Shown here: positions 45,965-57,760 of the stretch, one piece after another | How the letters are laid out: each line of letters begins with the position of its first letter | How positions within the stretch are numbered: position 1 is the first letter of the stretch | Assembly (NCBI GenBank): GCA_950295325.1 | Contig: OX485804.1 | Coordinates: 10,230,001-10,294,000 of the forward strand | Direction of reading: 5' to 3' | From: Polytrichum commune | Lineage: Eukaryota; Streptophyta; Polytrichopsida; Polytrichales; Polytrichaceae | Length of the DNA stretch: 64,000 nucleotides | Translations under genes and position numbers: made by a program | Notes under the pieces: generated by a model | Seen by the model: the letters and a program-made list of their open reading frames with translations, nothing else | What the model was told of the DNA's origin: nothing | The model's database searches: none

Positions 45965-46468
45965 GGGCCACTTCACACCCGAGACTGAGAGCCCGTGACC
46001 GTTACACTTCAAGCACTCTCATTGGTGGAAAAGGCGGAGCCGGTCTGAGTTCGATCCACACTACGCTCGAGGGACCAACGGAGTATGTGAATGCAAGATG
46101 GATGTAAAAGTTAACATAAATTCCTACATGAAATCGAATGGATCATGTTTCATGGTCACTCGGACTATTCTCAAAAACCACCTCTTGGAGGTAGGCCTAA
46201 CACAAAACCATTGGGAGACCATGGCACTCCGAACGCTCATAACCGTTGATTTATTCTATTTTATCATGTGTGAGGACCCGCGTGAAATAGAAATTCGTTG
46301 AAATAGCAGTTGGTCGAGGATCCGGTCACATATGACTTCACACTACACTTGAGGATCCGTGACCACACTACATGATTTTGGAGGTGTCTTGGAACGACTT
46401 TTGGACACTTTACTTTGGGCTCTCACAATTTCATGGTCACGGCTCTAGGCTCGTGTGTGAAGTGGCCC
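45965..46468 (+). mobile_element. Family A MITE, copy 2
   Basis: The ends GGGCCACTTCACACCCGAG / CTCGTGTGTGAAGTGGCCC flank 504 bp. The flanking triplets are TAA on the left and TTA on the right, so the target duplication has one change or the ends differ by a base. Confidence 0.85.
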
Positions 46469-46830
46469 TTAGATGGTTAGCAAATCCAAACATAGCATTA
46501 TGGTGCGGCTTCGGAGAATATTGCGGGTCCGGGAACATTGTGGATTAGTTTTGGTGAATAGGCAGGCTAGATGTTTATAATGTCGATGGAGTCGTGGTTA
46601 GACTTGGATATCGAGGGAATGATTGTTTGCCAAGAACCCGGCACTTTGGTGTGGAGTTTTATTTTTGATGATTGAATTGATATAAGATGTTGTGTAATCT
46701 TACGAGAGGTCATAGCCACTTTCCTCATAATTCTTGGAGCTCACATGAATGTCTTAGTCATTGTCGATGAATGTTGTCATCGCAACAGTTTGAGTCAAGG
46801 TTATGTGATTCTTATGGGCTTACATCATCA

Positions 46831-46983
46831 AACAATGGTGCTCTGGTTGTATTTTGAGTTCTTTCTACAATTGTACCAAAAAGAAAAGCAAAGAAAAGAC
46901 AAACAATGGTGCTCTGGTTGTATTTTGAGTTCTTTCTACAATTGTACCAAAAAGAAAAGCAAAGAAAAGACAAACAATGGTCC
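46831..46983 (+). repeat. 71-bp perfect tandem repeat, two units plus a start of a third
   Basis: Units 46831-46901 and 46902-46972 are identical and begin aacaatggtgctctggttgt. A third begins at 46973 (aacaatgg) and diverges after about ten bases. Identity implies very recent duplication, or an assembly artefact. Confidence 0.92.
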
Positions 46984-47864
46984 TCTGGACCATATCACTT
47001 GTTTAGGGTTGAGGCATCCATAGTCGACCGTGTCCATTAATCTGCACATTAGGGTCGTGTAAATGTCGATATGGATGGGATCTATATTTTTTAGACAAAC
47101 ATGGTTCAGGTTTATTTGGTGATGGCTTGTGATTGATTACCCTCATGAGAGTTCTGGCAACTATCGTAGCCAAGCATTAGCGTTTAGATGAGCGGTTATA
47201 GGTTAATCTATAGATTGACTATGTGTTACCCTAACTTTTACTGTTTCAAAATTTGCAGCAATTTCCATATTTATGGAATTTTTTTCAAAAAGTGTTTGCA
47301 TTCTCCTTAGGATTTGTTTCTCTTTGCAAGAAAAAGAACTCCCCCCCTGTAGTCCTCCTACATAGATGAAAACTCTCTTATTTTATCAGTCGTAGATGCC
47401 TTCACCTTACACGCAGCAGCGTGCAACGAGTGATCGCCCCATTAAAATTTCCACTTTCAAACTACATTATTATCCCGATTTGCGCATGTCACTATTTGGA
47501 GTTACGCATTGCAATAATGTCTTACGCAGGAGTTCAGTTTTTACTGATGAAAATTCACTGGGTTGTTTGGATGTTATAGAACATAAACAACTTTGCGCGG
47601 TAAAATATTACATTTCTCATCAAATAGTTATAACACTGCGTAATTCTGAATAGTAAAACACACACTAATTGGGACAATGTGTGTACTTACTGCTTCACTT
47701 CGAGGTACCAACTTATTGTCAGTGAGAAGGTAGTTACATGAATCGTAAGGAAAATTCATCCGACAATCGTTTTTTAGTACAGACTTTCATAAAGAAACTT
47801 AAAACATGTAACATATATGGGTCTCAAATGGTCATATTTTCCATCTAGCCCACGGATATGACAC
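46984..47864. other. Non-coding stretch
   Basis: The 85-codon open frame at 47396-47653 has a mildly coding-like composition but no recognised motif and no splice partners, so it is not called as a gene. Confidence 0.3.
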
Positions 47865-48085
47865 CATGTCCGGGGAAATTCTTGGACATAATCCGTCGAG
47901 GTCCTAGAGTTTCGAACTCCAACCGGAAGTTACATATTGACATTTTTTTGGTTTTTCTTTATTGATTTGAGGGATATTATACACTTTTCTAAAGTGAGCG
48001 GTTATTTCCCGAAAGTTTTGAACTTGAATTGGTTATTCTTCAAACTCAACTGGTTCATCTATAAGTAGCAGTTGGTTCTCCTTGT
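47865..48085 (-). repeat. Dispersed repeat J, reverse copy at 48 kb
   Basis: The reverse complement reads ggagaaccaactgctac, gaaccagttgagtttgaag, caatatgtaactt, and a tail with aactctaggacctcgac..gattatgtccaag, aligning to the J copies at 23715 and 28377. Confidence 0.55.
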
Positions 48086-48094
48086 TCATTGTTA

Positions 48095-48379
48095 CTCCCT
48101 CTGTTCCAAAATGATTGTTCGTGTTCCTAATTTTGGCGAGATCGATCAAGGCCCGTTGACCATTGACCAAGTAGTTGTAAGTATGACTCTTAAGATAGAA
48201 AATGACAACTATTCCAAAATGCCCTGGGAGTTACGATGTTGAAAGACTTCCTAGTATAGAAAGTTTGACGCGAAAATATTTGACTTTCAGCTCACATTTC
48301 TAGCCGGGCAGATAAACCGAACAGTCATTTTGGGACAAAAAATTCGGGAGGTAAGACAATCATTTTAAGATGGAGGGAG
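48095..48379. mobile_element. Stowaway-type MITE (Tc1/mariner)
   Basis: It starts CTCCCTCTGTTCCAAAATGA and ends tcattttaagatggagggag. TA flanks both sides (48093-48094 and 48380-48381). It is 285 bp long. CTCCCTC termini with TA duplication define the Stowaway group. A second inner copy of the terminus (tcattttgggacaaaaaatt..gggagg) sits before the right end. Confidence 0.93.
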
Positions 48380-48381
48380 TA

Positions 48382-48904
48382 TGAAACTACATATATTAAA
48401 ACACTTTCTTGCATGACTAAATGTGTCTTAATAAAGAAGGAGAAGAACATTTCAAAGGTATACCGATTATACCTATTACTATGAGTTAGGGTGGCAATGG
48501 ATCCCCAATGCTTTTAACGTTCCCTTGCATGTTCCAAAGTACTAATCACATGTGAATCTTGAATTACCTTATTATACGATAAATGGGCCTAAAAAATGTC
48601 CTATTACAAGCATCATAGTCATAGTATGGAGGTGATTTCCCACTAGGAAGTTTGGTCGACATGAAAAGTGTCTTATGGTTCAGGCGTAGTATAACCAAGT
48701 GTCATAATATGAAGGGTAAATTGTAGTCCCACAGGAGGTGCCTCTACCAATGCGATAAGTAGTTGATTATATCACATTGAGTAGTGGCTTTCTAGCCGGT
48801 GTCACCCAAAATCTCTATGTAGCATGGTGATTATACCCTAGTTGTTTATAAAAATAGCGCATGTTATGGGAATTAGCACCACACACTAGTTGGGATAATC
48901 AATG
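48382..48904. other. Non-coding stretch, nothing identified
   Basis: AT-rich, with no exons or element ends. Confidence 0.3.
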
Positions 48905-48907
48905 TAA

Positions 48908-49391
48908 GAGCCACTTCACACATGAGGCTGAGAGCCCATGACCATTACACTTCAAGCACTCTTATTGGTGGAAAAGGCGGAGCCGGTCCAAGTTCACTTC
49001 ACACTACGCTTGAGGGACCGTCGAAGTATGTGAATGCAAGATTGATGTGAAGTCTACATAGATTCCTACATGGTATCGAATGGATCAGGTTTCATGGTCA
49101 CTTGGACTGTTTTCAAAAACCACCTCTTGAACCGGGAGAGCATGGCACTTCAAACACACACAACCATTGATTTATTCTATTCTATCATGTGTGAGAACCC
49201 TCGTGAATACAAATTCATTGAAATATCATTTGGTTGAGGGCCCGGTGACATATGGCTTCACACTACACTTGAGGAGGGTCCATGACCACACGACGTGATT
49301 TTGGAGGTGTCTTGGGAGGGCCTTTAGGCACTTTCTTTTGGGCTCTCACAATTTCATGGTCGCGGCTCTTGGCTCGCGTGTGAAGTGGCCC
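48908..49391 (+). mobile_element. Family A MITE, copy 3
   Basis: The ends GAGCCACTTCACACATGAG / CTCGCGTGTGAAGTGGCCC are flanked by TAA on both sides (48905-48907 and 49392-49394), a clean 3-bp target duplication. It is 484 bp long. Confidence 0.88.
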
Positions 49392-49394
49392 TAA

Positions 49395-50039
49395 TGCCCA
49401 AATTAAAGGTCTCACTTCAATCCACTATTGAAATGTTAAAAATTCCCTCCACAACATGGCCACTCATACTGAAGTGTAGTGTCATGTGGCCGCATCTGCC
49501 TGAAATGGAGGACTTTCAAATACACGACAAATTTATCACACGTAAGTAACTCTATGAAACTATTAAAAACTAGACAATCAAATATGACCATTATCCACTC
49601 CAAATACAAAGGGCCAATTCAATCGGTGCCCTAAAAAGTGCACACAATTGTTTACATGGTCAAGCACTTGATTTAGTAGATTCTTCTTGAAGCAAAAAGC
49701 ATGAGTTAGGATATCGAAGCCAACTAAGTATCCATGGCATCATAGTCACAGTGGAACCCCACATTAAGCCCACACACCATCTCAAAATAGCGAAGGTTAT
49801 GATCCCCTAGTTACGGAAACATGGTCTCCTTTGACCCGGTAAAAAAACCCGTAAAAAAACATTTTTTAAACATTTTTAAACATTTTTTAAAACCGGTACA
49901 CGATAAAAAAATCCAAATTGGTTCATGCCAGTCGGATTCCGAAGGCCCGCTACAAAACATGCTAAATTTTATCGTGGACTAGGTATGGACTTAAGAACAA
50001 GTCTACTTTGGTGTGTGAGTTAATGTATGTGCGGTTAGG
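49395..50039. other. Non-coding stretch
   Basis: It includes a local palindromic A/T run near 49838-49900 (accggtaaaaaaacc..ttttaaaaccggt). No exons were found. Confidence 0.35.
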
Positions 50040-50480
50040 GCCACTTTGAAGTTTACACTAGAGCTTGAAGGACTCTTGACCAATGATATAAGGTACAAGG
50101 GTCTTAAGTGGCTTGTTTTCTCAATCGGACCCCTAGATTTGATTCGTATGTGTTTGGTGAGGATCAAAGAACAAACATCCTAAATAGATATGTTTAAAAG
50201 ATATTGGACTACGTTTTCAAATATCAATAACTATTGTACACTCAACAACGAGCACATTTGGGAGGACTTAAGTATCCAATTAAGAAATCGACAAACATGC
50301 ACTTTTTGATAACCATAAGTAAACAAGGGGAGGGTTGATTTTCAATTCGGTTTTTGAAAATGTTTCATCATAGATTTGCTAATGCAACACAAGTTTTTGT
50401 TGTGTTAATCTAATCGGTATAAGTTGGAGAACATGAAAAACGAATCCAGTAACACCCACATACCATACACCTTATGTGAT
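50040..50480 (+). repeat. Dispersed repeat G/H, copy 4
   Basis: It aligns with 34955-35405 and, in its first part, with the other G/H copies (tgtttggtgaggatcaaagaac, ttaaaagatattggactacg). Confidence 0.55.
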
Positions 50481-50811
50481 TGTTCGAGAAGTTGGAGACA
50501 TCCCAAAGTTCACTTTACACTAGACCTTGAAGGCTTGAGGCCCAACCAAAGAAATTTGAATGGATGAAAAAAATCTAATGGATCTTACATGGTACCGAGT
50601 GGATATTTCATGGTCTACATGGCATTGCGTTAGGCATAAAAAAAACTAACACAAAACTAGGAGTTTTGTCAAGCAACGAAACTGCCATTGGTTCTTAGAA
50701 GGATTATGTTGCGATGGTGAGAACCAAACATGGATTCATGTTGTGATGGTGGGAACCAAACCCGAATTTAAGCTGCAATGGTGGGAATCAAACTCAAAAG
50801 TATGTTGCAGT
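50481..50811. other. Short local repeats
   Basis: The phrase gatggtg(a/g)gaaccaaac.tg occurs three times between about 50710 and 50800, a small degenerate array of about 36-bp units. No gene found. Confidence 0.4.
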
Positions 50812-50975
50812 CCACCAACATGAACTACTTTCACTTTATACTAAGCTTGAGAGCCCATCAATTACAACATTGGATTTGTATTTCCCATGGTACCGACCTT
50901 TGGGTGAATTTCAAGGGTCTTAAATTACTCATGGCCATGGCTCTTGGTATGTGTGGAAAGTGGTCCTTATGTGCA
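50812..50975 (+). repeat. Family A-related fragment
   Basis: It contains ggtaccgacctttggg, gaatttcaagggtct, ctcatggccatggctcttgg and ends tgtgtggaaagtggtcctta, a diverged family A right end. Confidence 0.45.
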
Positions 50976-51365
50976 ATTAGGTTTACTATGCTATTTTAAC
51001 AAAATTCCACACTATTTTGATTTTTTATTACACAAAATCAAATAGAAATCATTTCAAGCATAATTTCCATACGATTGAATAAATAAAGCTAGAAAAAATA
51101 TGTGATTTGGTTTGACCCGAGGTAATTTGCATTAGTGAAGGGTCAGCTTATTTGTTCAATGCATGGTATAGAGTCCCAACTTTATATTCAGTAAGTGGTG
51201 GACACTAACCTCACATATATACGGTTTTGGTTGGATCAGATCGTGCAATGTTGAACCCACTTAAAAGTTGCAAATAATAAACATACGCAATGATTTTCAA
51301 AATTAGAGTTGAAACACAAAAGCCACAAGAGGTGAAAGTGACGAAAACTATTTAATTTTAAATGC
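50976..51365. other. Non-coding stretch, nothing identified
   Basis: AT-rich, with no supported features. Confidence 0.3.
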
Positions 51366-51505
51366 AGTGGATGAGTGGTGGCAGGAACGGTGGAGATCTT
51401 ACATCGGTCAAATCCGACGGTCGAGAATGCACATGCAGCATGGCCTCACCAGAAGCCAGAAGTTGCTTTCATCTCCCATAGACTTCTTCTCGACAACGAT
51501 ATGGA
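51366..51505 (-). repeat. Dispersed repeat N, copy 2 (reverse)
   Basis: It is the reverse complement of 45755-45903 with roughly 85-90% identity (ggaacggtggagatcttac, gaccatgct-type words replaced by cagcatggcctcacc, agaagttgctttcatc). Confidence 0.65.
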
Positions 51506-51724
51506 CATTTCCAATTATGTTTAAAAATCAAACCTAGAAAGGTTAGCATGTTTTGCGCTTGCAATTTAAACTAAATTGTGATATGCATCTTCTGCATGTC
51601 CATTCATTACAACAAGCCTTGTCATATATCACTTACATATATTGTTTGATTAAGAAGAGTGACCATATACAACTTGCATAAAGGTGCTCATGGATGTACA
51701 AGTGAGTAACCATGACTGGCCTTA

Positions 51725-52123
51725 GGGCCGGTTCACATGAAATCCCAAGTCCTAAGTCCTAAGTCACTTGTGGTCAATCCATGCAATCTTGGCCATTGTG
51801 AGCATGGGAAGTTGGGACTTACCACTTCATACAGGGTCCTAGGTCCTAAGTCCCAACTATGACATGGATGCCTACACGACAACCACTTTTTGAAGGCGAG
51901 GCTTATGACTTGTTTGAGAGTTGGGTCAAGTAGAAAACTAGACCCAACTCTCAACACAAGTTTTGTGCGTATTTCTGCATAAAACAATCAAGACCCACCT
52001 TTAACGATAACTAACCATATTTGAATAATTTCCTTAGGCTGAATAGTTGAGACTTTGCCTCCATGTTGGGACTTACGAACATGAGTGGCACTTGAGACTT
52101 GGAACCCCATGTGAACCGGGCCC
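51725..52123. mobile_element. Harbinger-like MITE of a second family
   Basis: The ends GGGCCGGTTCACATG and CATGTGAACCGGGCCC are inverted repeats. The flanking triplets are TTA and TCA. The interior holds a 20-bp-arm hairpin (51908-51961) and repeated agtcctaagtc words. The terminus resembles family A (GGGCC..TTCACA), suggesting a shared transposase. Confidence 0.75.
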
Positions 52124-52126
52124 TCA

Positions 52127-52874
52127 ACATCCAAAGCAAGACTCTTGATTTCAACACTCCATAAATCAATGCATATCATCCAATACATGGCATTGTCGAA
52201 CTTGCAAGTGTTAAATTTCCTCCCAAATATATTTTCTCGTATGTTCATATCTCACATTCACACAAATACATGATTGGTACTTAAAGGAACTAATTGGAAT
52301 ACCACCTCCAATTTCAAGAAAATTTATTCAATATCTCAAAGTCCACATCATAGTCACTATGGAAGTAGAGGACCACCCCCACCTTGGGCTCGGGCATTAT
52401 CCCGTCTAGCACTTCTATTGTGGATGAAGGGATGAAGCCTCAAACCAAGCCCCATTCATGTCGAGCACCAAGTAATATCAATTGGGCCCCAATTGGAATC
52501 AATTGAGGGTCTCTAGATCCATTGAGGCCATATTGTCAATAAAGAGTTGAACTTACGAGAGGAAAATGTTGCTTACGAGGGTACTTCTCATTCATTCAAC
52601 CCCCAAAAAAGTTCATGAAATAGGTAGTAGCCCAAAATCTACATTTTGGTTGATTTTGATATCATAATCTCCTTTGAAACATCCTCGATTAATGTCGTGG
52701 AGGGAGTTTGAGTTGAATCAACCACAAACATGCAAGGACGTGCAGTTTAACATGAATGGATGAGATGTAGGATCCAATGTAACAATTACACCTCACATCT
52801 TATGAGAAAGTAAGAAAAAAAAGTACCAAAAACAAAGTTTATACTTACACCCAAAAAAGAATAAGATATACATG
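52127..52874. other. Non-coding stretch, nothing identified
   Basis: No exons or element ends recognised. Confidence 0.3.
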
Positions 52875-53260
52875 CCTCGTTCAACTACTTATCTTAATTG
52901 AACACCTACATTTGAGTCACATGTGGTTAGGTGAGGCTCCAGGAACGGACGCCGAAAAGATGTATGTTTAAAACAGATTGGATCACATGCTCGCTGCAAA
53001 CATGAAAACTATTCTATACTCAATAGTCAACATATAGTGAATTGGGAAAGAGGAAACTATATGAACATTTAACGAGCACGAGAATCTGCATAAGATAGTC
53101 ACGTGAGCTCCAAAAATCATGAGGAAAGTGGCTACGACCTTGATTTGAATCATCTACCCATCTTGAGCGAAGCATGTGTTTTCATGTCCTACTAGGAGAA
53201 GTGGGCCAAGCGGAGAAAAGTAACCATTTAAGGCCCACCTATCCTTGAAGTTGTAGGTGC
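52875..53260 (+). repeat. Dispersed repeat G/H, copy 5
   Basis: It is the longest match to copy 16200-16560: gtcacatgtggttaggtgagg, aacgagcacgagaatct, ccaaaaatcatgaggaaag, aggagaagtgggccaa and a gtaaccat.taaggcccacc block. Confidence 0.6.
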
Positions 53261-55227
53261 CAAAGCCATCCAAGAAAGGTCCACCAAATCTGCACCAAGA
53301 TTTGAGATCTACCACACGCTCCCCTCGAGCTCGGTGAGAAATGTACGTGACGTGTACATCTACGACACGCAATCTCTTGATCTCATCCTAGATACGCACT
53401 TACGTCCTTTCTTCAAACATACTAACATTCGTTCCAATAAAATTAACCACGGCCGGTTGTTAAGTTACTATAACCAAGGAAGTTCTTTACACTATAAGAG
53501 GTTTTAGTTGGACAAGTTCATTGACATGAACCCGCAGTTCATACAATTTTGGATTTGGCCAAAGTGAACATTCATATAACGTTCTAAGAGCATGTTTCCA
53601 TGTGCTAAAAGCACTAATTGGTTGAAAACAATTAAATGAAAATGATCGGAAAATCCTAACATTGTCATCACTAGGGTGTTACATCCATAGTAATGGGAAT
53701 CTTGTTAAATTCACTGTCTATTTAAGTCGGGCCACCCTTGCAAAACGAGGGGGGGGGGGTGTTATACTCCCCCTACCCCCCTTCCCCCGAACTTTTCGGG
53801 GGAGATAGATTCGGGAAGGGGCAGCCGTCCGTCCAAAAAATCCATATTTTTTGGACCCGGCCGAAAATTGTTGCCCACCCGCCTGACTTCGAAAAAAAAT
53901 CATTGCCCTTGCATTCTTGAAGGCCACTTATCCACAATTCCCGTATTGAATGCATTTTACCTTCAAAGTCCAAAATCTATTATATATGTTCAGTTTCATT
54001 GAGTAAATAAACAACTAATTGGGATTTCATTTTCAAAGTGAAACGACCAAAAAAACATGTAATTAACTTGGAAGTCAAAAATATTACAAAACCCTCATTA
54101 GCATTGAGGTTATAATCTTTGCAACTTACCATTGCAAGGGTACTAGAATTAATGATTTATTCTTAACATGTTAAATATTGTAGTCTAGTTAATACCTTCT
54201 ACTTTCACAAAGTATTCATATGTATTTAAGCTAATTAAGTGTGATTATAACTAACTTTTATTAAATCATAATTAACTAGATTTAATTACATTCAATCACA
54301 CCTAATTAGTTTAAGTTGTCATCGAAATATAATTTTGTTTGATTTTATATATCCAACCAATAGGTCTAATGTGTGGGCCCCGGCATTGGTTGAGTGGTTA
54401 CAACAACCCCCAACCCAAATGGGCTTTGCCCTCATAGATCTCGGGTCAATATATACTAGCCTAGTGGGAGCCCTCCCCCTTTTAAGAAAAAGAAGCTCAT
54501 CCCCTAGGCTATGTAGTTGTGGTGAGAATTGGTGGTTGGCATGATCGGAAGGGGATTTGGAGCTTGAGGTTTGTAACTTGCAATCGGCTTCCGTTCCAAA
54601 AGTGGGGATCAAAGCCAAGTCACTAAGGTGTTGTGAATGGAGGGCGTGTGGTCATGGGTAGACCACATCCAAGCTATCCGTTCACAAAGTACCATCCTAT
54701 GATGCATAAAACCGTCCGGGCAGCCTGCACAAAAGTTTGATGGATGAAGTTTTAAAGGACGAATAATTAGTGTTTGCGTAATGAAGCAAACTGATTCTAT
54801 TTACTTGCATCGCATTAATGTTTCATTGAAGAGGGCTTGGGTTATTGTGGTTAATACCTCTTGCACTACCAGTTGGGAAGGAGGGGACAAGGGTTTGAAA
54901 TTCCCTCACCTTCACACACTCAAGATCATAGCCTTTGATGGATTATTCAATTGGGATTCTTCTATCCAGGCTTTGCGAGAAGGTGAAGGTAGAGATTCCA
55001 TCCGCCCTGGAGTTTTATAGGCTCTACCCGGAGGGGAGAGAAGTCGAGAGTTGGGGCACTGTAGGAGCCTCTAGATATGGTAGAATGCAATCGACAATGA
55101 AGGTACTCACGACCACGCGCGAGGTGTTCACACCACCTTATTGATGCAGGGAAAAAGAAAATAAATTTGCATGAACATATTGGTGTGAACCCCTCGCCAT
55201 GTTGTTGTATGTTACACTAACATGTTC
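53261..55227. other. Non-coding stretch with C/G tracts and a hairpin
   Basis: It contains an 11-base G tract (53749-53759) and a small hairpin ccccc-gaa-ctt-ttc-ggggg (53784-53802). Near 54380-54430 there are A-box-like (ttggttgagtgg) and weak B-box-like words. Open frames at 54781-55144 show no recognised domain. Confidence 0.35.
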
Positions 55228-55230
55228 TTA

Positions 55231-55718
55231 GGGCCATTTCACAAACAAGATTGAGAGCCCATGACCAATTACACTTCAAGCACTCTCATTGGTGGAAAAG
55301 GCATAGCCAGTCCAAGTTCGCTTCACACTAGTTACGCTTGAGGGGCCAACGGAGTATGTGAATGCAAGATGGATGTAGAAGTCTACATGGATTCCTACAC
55401 GACATCGAATGGATCATGTTTCATGGTCACTTGGACTATTCTCAAAAACCACCTCGTGAACCAGGAGAGCATGGCACTCCGAACACTCACAACCATTGAT
55501 TTATTCTATTTTATCATGTGTGAGGGCCCGTATGAATAAAAATTCATCGAGACAACATTTGGTTGAGGACCCAGTCACGTATGACTTCACGCTACACTTG
55601 AGGACCCGTGACCACACTGCACGATTTTGGAGGTGATTTGGGAGGGCCTTGGGACACTTTCTTTTGGGCTCTCACAATCCCATGGTCACGGCTCTTGGCT
55701 CGCGTGTGAAGTGGCCCC
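55231..55718 (+). mobile_element. Family A MITE, copy 4
   Basis: The left end GGGCCATTTCACAAACAAG is slightly decayed. The right end is ctcgcgtgtgaagtggcccc. TTA flanks both sides (55228-55230 and 55719-55721). It is 488 bp long. Confidence 0.87.
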
Positions 55719-55838
55719 TTATTACCATGCGTGACCGCAAAGATTGATTTTCACTGTGTTTATTTTATCACTGCCAATACAACTTCCCTTACAAAATGTC
55801 AAGATGGAAGCTAAAAATACCCTGTTCCAGTGGACCCC

Positions 55839-56186
55839 ATGGTGGCATATGATTGTTCACTTATTAGGCAGACAAAGCCCATGAAACATGTTCAAGGTGT
55901 TTGGACACTTCTAACCGACTTATTGTCACCCCCAAAACCCTCCAAGGCAACGACCGTAATAAGGGAACAAACCTTCGGCTACAAAATGGCTCCTCATGAT
56001 TTTCGTGTCGGCGACGAATTTGTGGTGTCTATCTATGTTCGGGGAAAACCGACGGCTAGTTCATTATCAGCCGATGGATTTCTCCTCATGGCCGGTCCAA
56101 ATTTCCAACCATCGGATGGCAATCCGACTGTAATTTCAATCCTCCGGCAATTAGTCGATGGACCAGAAAATGTCCCGGAAATGTAG
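55839..56186 (+). CDS. 115-codon open frame, hypothetical protein
   Basis: The frame starts at the ATG at 55839 (reading MVAYDCSLIRQTKPMKHVQG) and ends at TAG. Its composition is balanced and protein-like, with a middle segment VGDEFVVSIYVRGKPT and a downstream DGFLLMAGPNFQP. The sequence is GC-richer than its surroundings. No homologue or domain is recognised. It follows family A copy 4 after about 120 bp. It may be an intact small gene, an exon of a larger broken gene, or a gene fragment carried by a transposon. Confidence 0.4.
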   Translation: MVAYDCSLIRQTKPMKHVQGVWTLLTDLLSPPKPSKATTVIREQTFGYKMAPHDFRVGDEFVVSIYVRGKPTASSLSADGFLLMAGPNFQPSDGNPTVISILRQLVDGPENVPEM

Positions 56187-57270
56187 CCGATTCTCTTGTG
56201 AGTTACTGGATTTCAGCCGGAAGCATCAAGAGCGCTATTTGTCTAGAGCATCTGATGATGCACTTGAGGAAGTACCCTAAACCTTAAACTTTTTGAATTA
56301 TGCAACCTTTCCATGACCAAATCCAATTGCTTCTATGAAGAATTGGGGGACCCTTGGCCTTCAAGCGGTGAAGGCATTGCTAGGTTCAAATCCTGCCAAG
56401 GATATTAACTCTTCAAATTTAAAGTTTTGAACATGCCTTTCTTTTCACTTATTCAAGATTTTGTACTAAGAAATGATTTCTAATAACTTTTCATACATTT
56501 TTAAAACAATTAGTGCGGATATGAATTCCATTTAATCGGATATTGGCCAATGAAAATATGAAAATATAGGCAATTGGCCGATTGATTTTACAAAAGACCG
56601 GCTCTTGCCGATGTAAATTGAAAAAAGTCCGACCCTTCATAGCAACTACTGGCAATTAGCCACTCAGGCTTCAAAAACTTCCCGAACTCTGTCTATGGGA
56701 AGTGGTCCATGGGGAAGGCGAAAATGGAGTGAAGTACGATATAGTTTGAAAATGACTATACTTTCTTTTTATTGACGATTTAACACGTAACATGACACGT
56801 AACATTATGCAATTGCTATCATATGTTCCGCTCTAATAATACTCAGTGACAATGTTCCACCCAAATCTTACTCGTTTCTCAAGTTGAATCTACTTGGTGA
56901 CAAGCATTTGTAAGGTACAGTTCTAGCAATTTACGTGACCTATTCCTACAGCCCATCGAACCTTGTCACTCAGTTGAATGATGTTGTGACATTAGAGAGT
57001 TTGAATTAGTTGCAAAGAGGTTTAACTGGAATGAATTGGTCCTCAAACCTCAAGCAAATTTTTTGTTTCTCTACTAGAACCCTTTCATCCACGGTGGATG
57101 GAATTATGTAGACATCACAAGGCCAAACCATTTGGGAAGAGCAAGAGTTATCACATAAGAGAGTACATCTCATCCATCCAACATAAGAACTTGGTCCCCT
57201 ATAGATTTGTGGTTGAGTCGTCTCAAACGGCTTGGGCTAATTCAAGTATCATATCCACTTAGAAAAAATT
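56187..57270. other. Non-coding stretch with a tRNA-like patch
   Basis: The only notable feature is the tRNA-like patch at 56349-56402. Near 56540-56590 the word ttggcc.at repeats. Otherwise AT-rich. Confidence 0.35.
56349..56402 (+). other. tRNA-derived fragment or SINE head
   Basis: It has an A-box-like segment (ttggccttcaagcggtgaaggc, close to TGGCCGAGCGG..AAGGC of Leu/Ser tRNAs with an insertion) followed by a perfect B box (ggttcaaatcc). No anticodon arm or acceptor stem can be formed, so it is not a functional tRNA. Confidence 0.4.
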
Positions 57271-57490
57271 CACCAAATATGATATTAATGTCACTTACTA
57301 TGTGGATTTATGGAGTGCTATATCTATTTACTATATATCTTGTATTTTACCAACAAATGTTAAATTGGTTGTTCGCACACTATAAAACATTCACAACTTT
57401 TACTTGGTAAAAAATACATCACTGGTAAAAAAAGATATAGCATTGTGTAAATCCAAGTAGTAAGTGACACTACATACCATATTTAGTGCG
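57271..57490. mobile_element. Family C MITE, copy 1
   Basis: It starts caccaaatatgatattaatg and then tcacttacta. It ends tagtaagtgacac.. and accatatttagtgcgg, inverted counterparts. Interior words ctatatctatt, ttaccaacaaatgt and acttggtaa are shared with 60071-60289. About 220 bp. Confidence 0.7.
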
Positions 57491-57760
57491 GTCTTCATGC
57501 TACATGTTATTTTAGGGTTTATGTTGGACGAGTGAGAGATATGCTTGTATACAATAATTCCTTCTTTGCAGAATCCGTAGTGTAGCATCTATGTAAATTC
57601 GTCTATTATGAAGGGTGATAACACAATGAAAACACATCAAATTGTTCTCTAGTCTCCAATGTTTATTCTAAATCAATTCAACTCCAAAAATGGTAGTAGA
57701 GACCCATGGATTAGTTTGATGGGTTCTAGTTGGAGTGAAGTGGTCTCCAACTTGTACGCA

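Noticed and set aside
43342-46301. Similar open frames (reading ..MVT.TIFKNHLLEVGLTQNRE..) in several places
   Set aside because: They recur because they lie in copies of the family A MITE. Stops and frameshifts differ between copies, so there is no evidence of a protein.
47396-47653. 85-codon open frame starting MPSPYTQQRA
   Set aside because: No recognised motif, no splice partners and no conservation evidence; length is within chance for this composition.
54375-54440. SINE head with A-box-like ttggttgagtgg
   Set aside because: The B-box partner (cgggtcaata) is too poor and the spacing is off; no tail was found.
54781-55144. Two overlapping frames with leucine-rich-looking words
   Set aside because: A leucine-rich-repeat relic was considered, but the periodicity is absent and the frames overlap each other.
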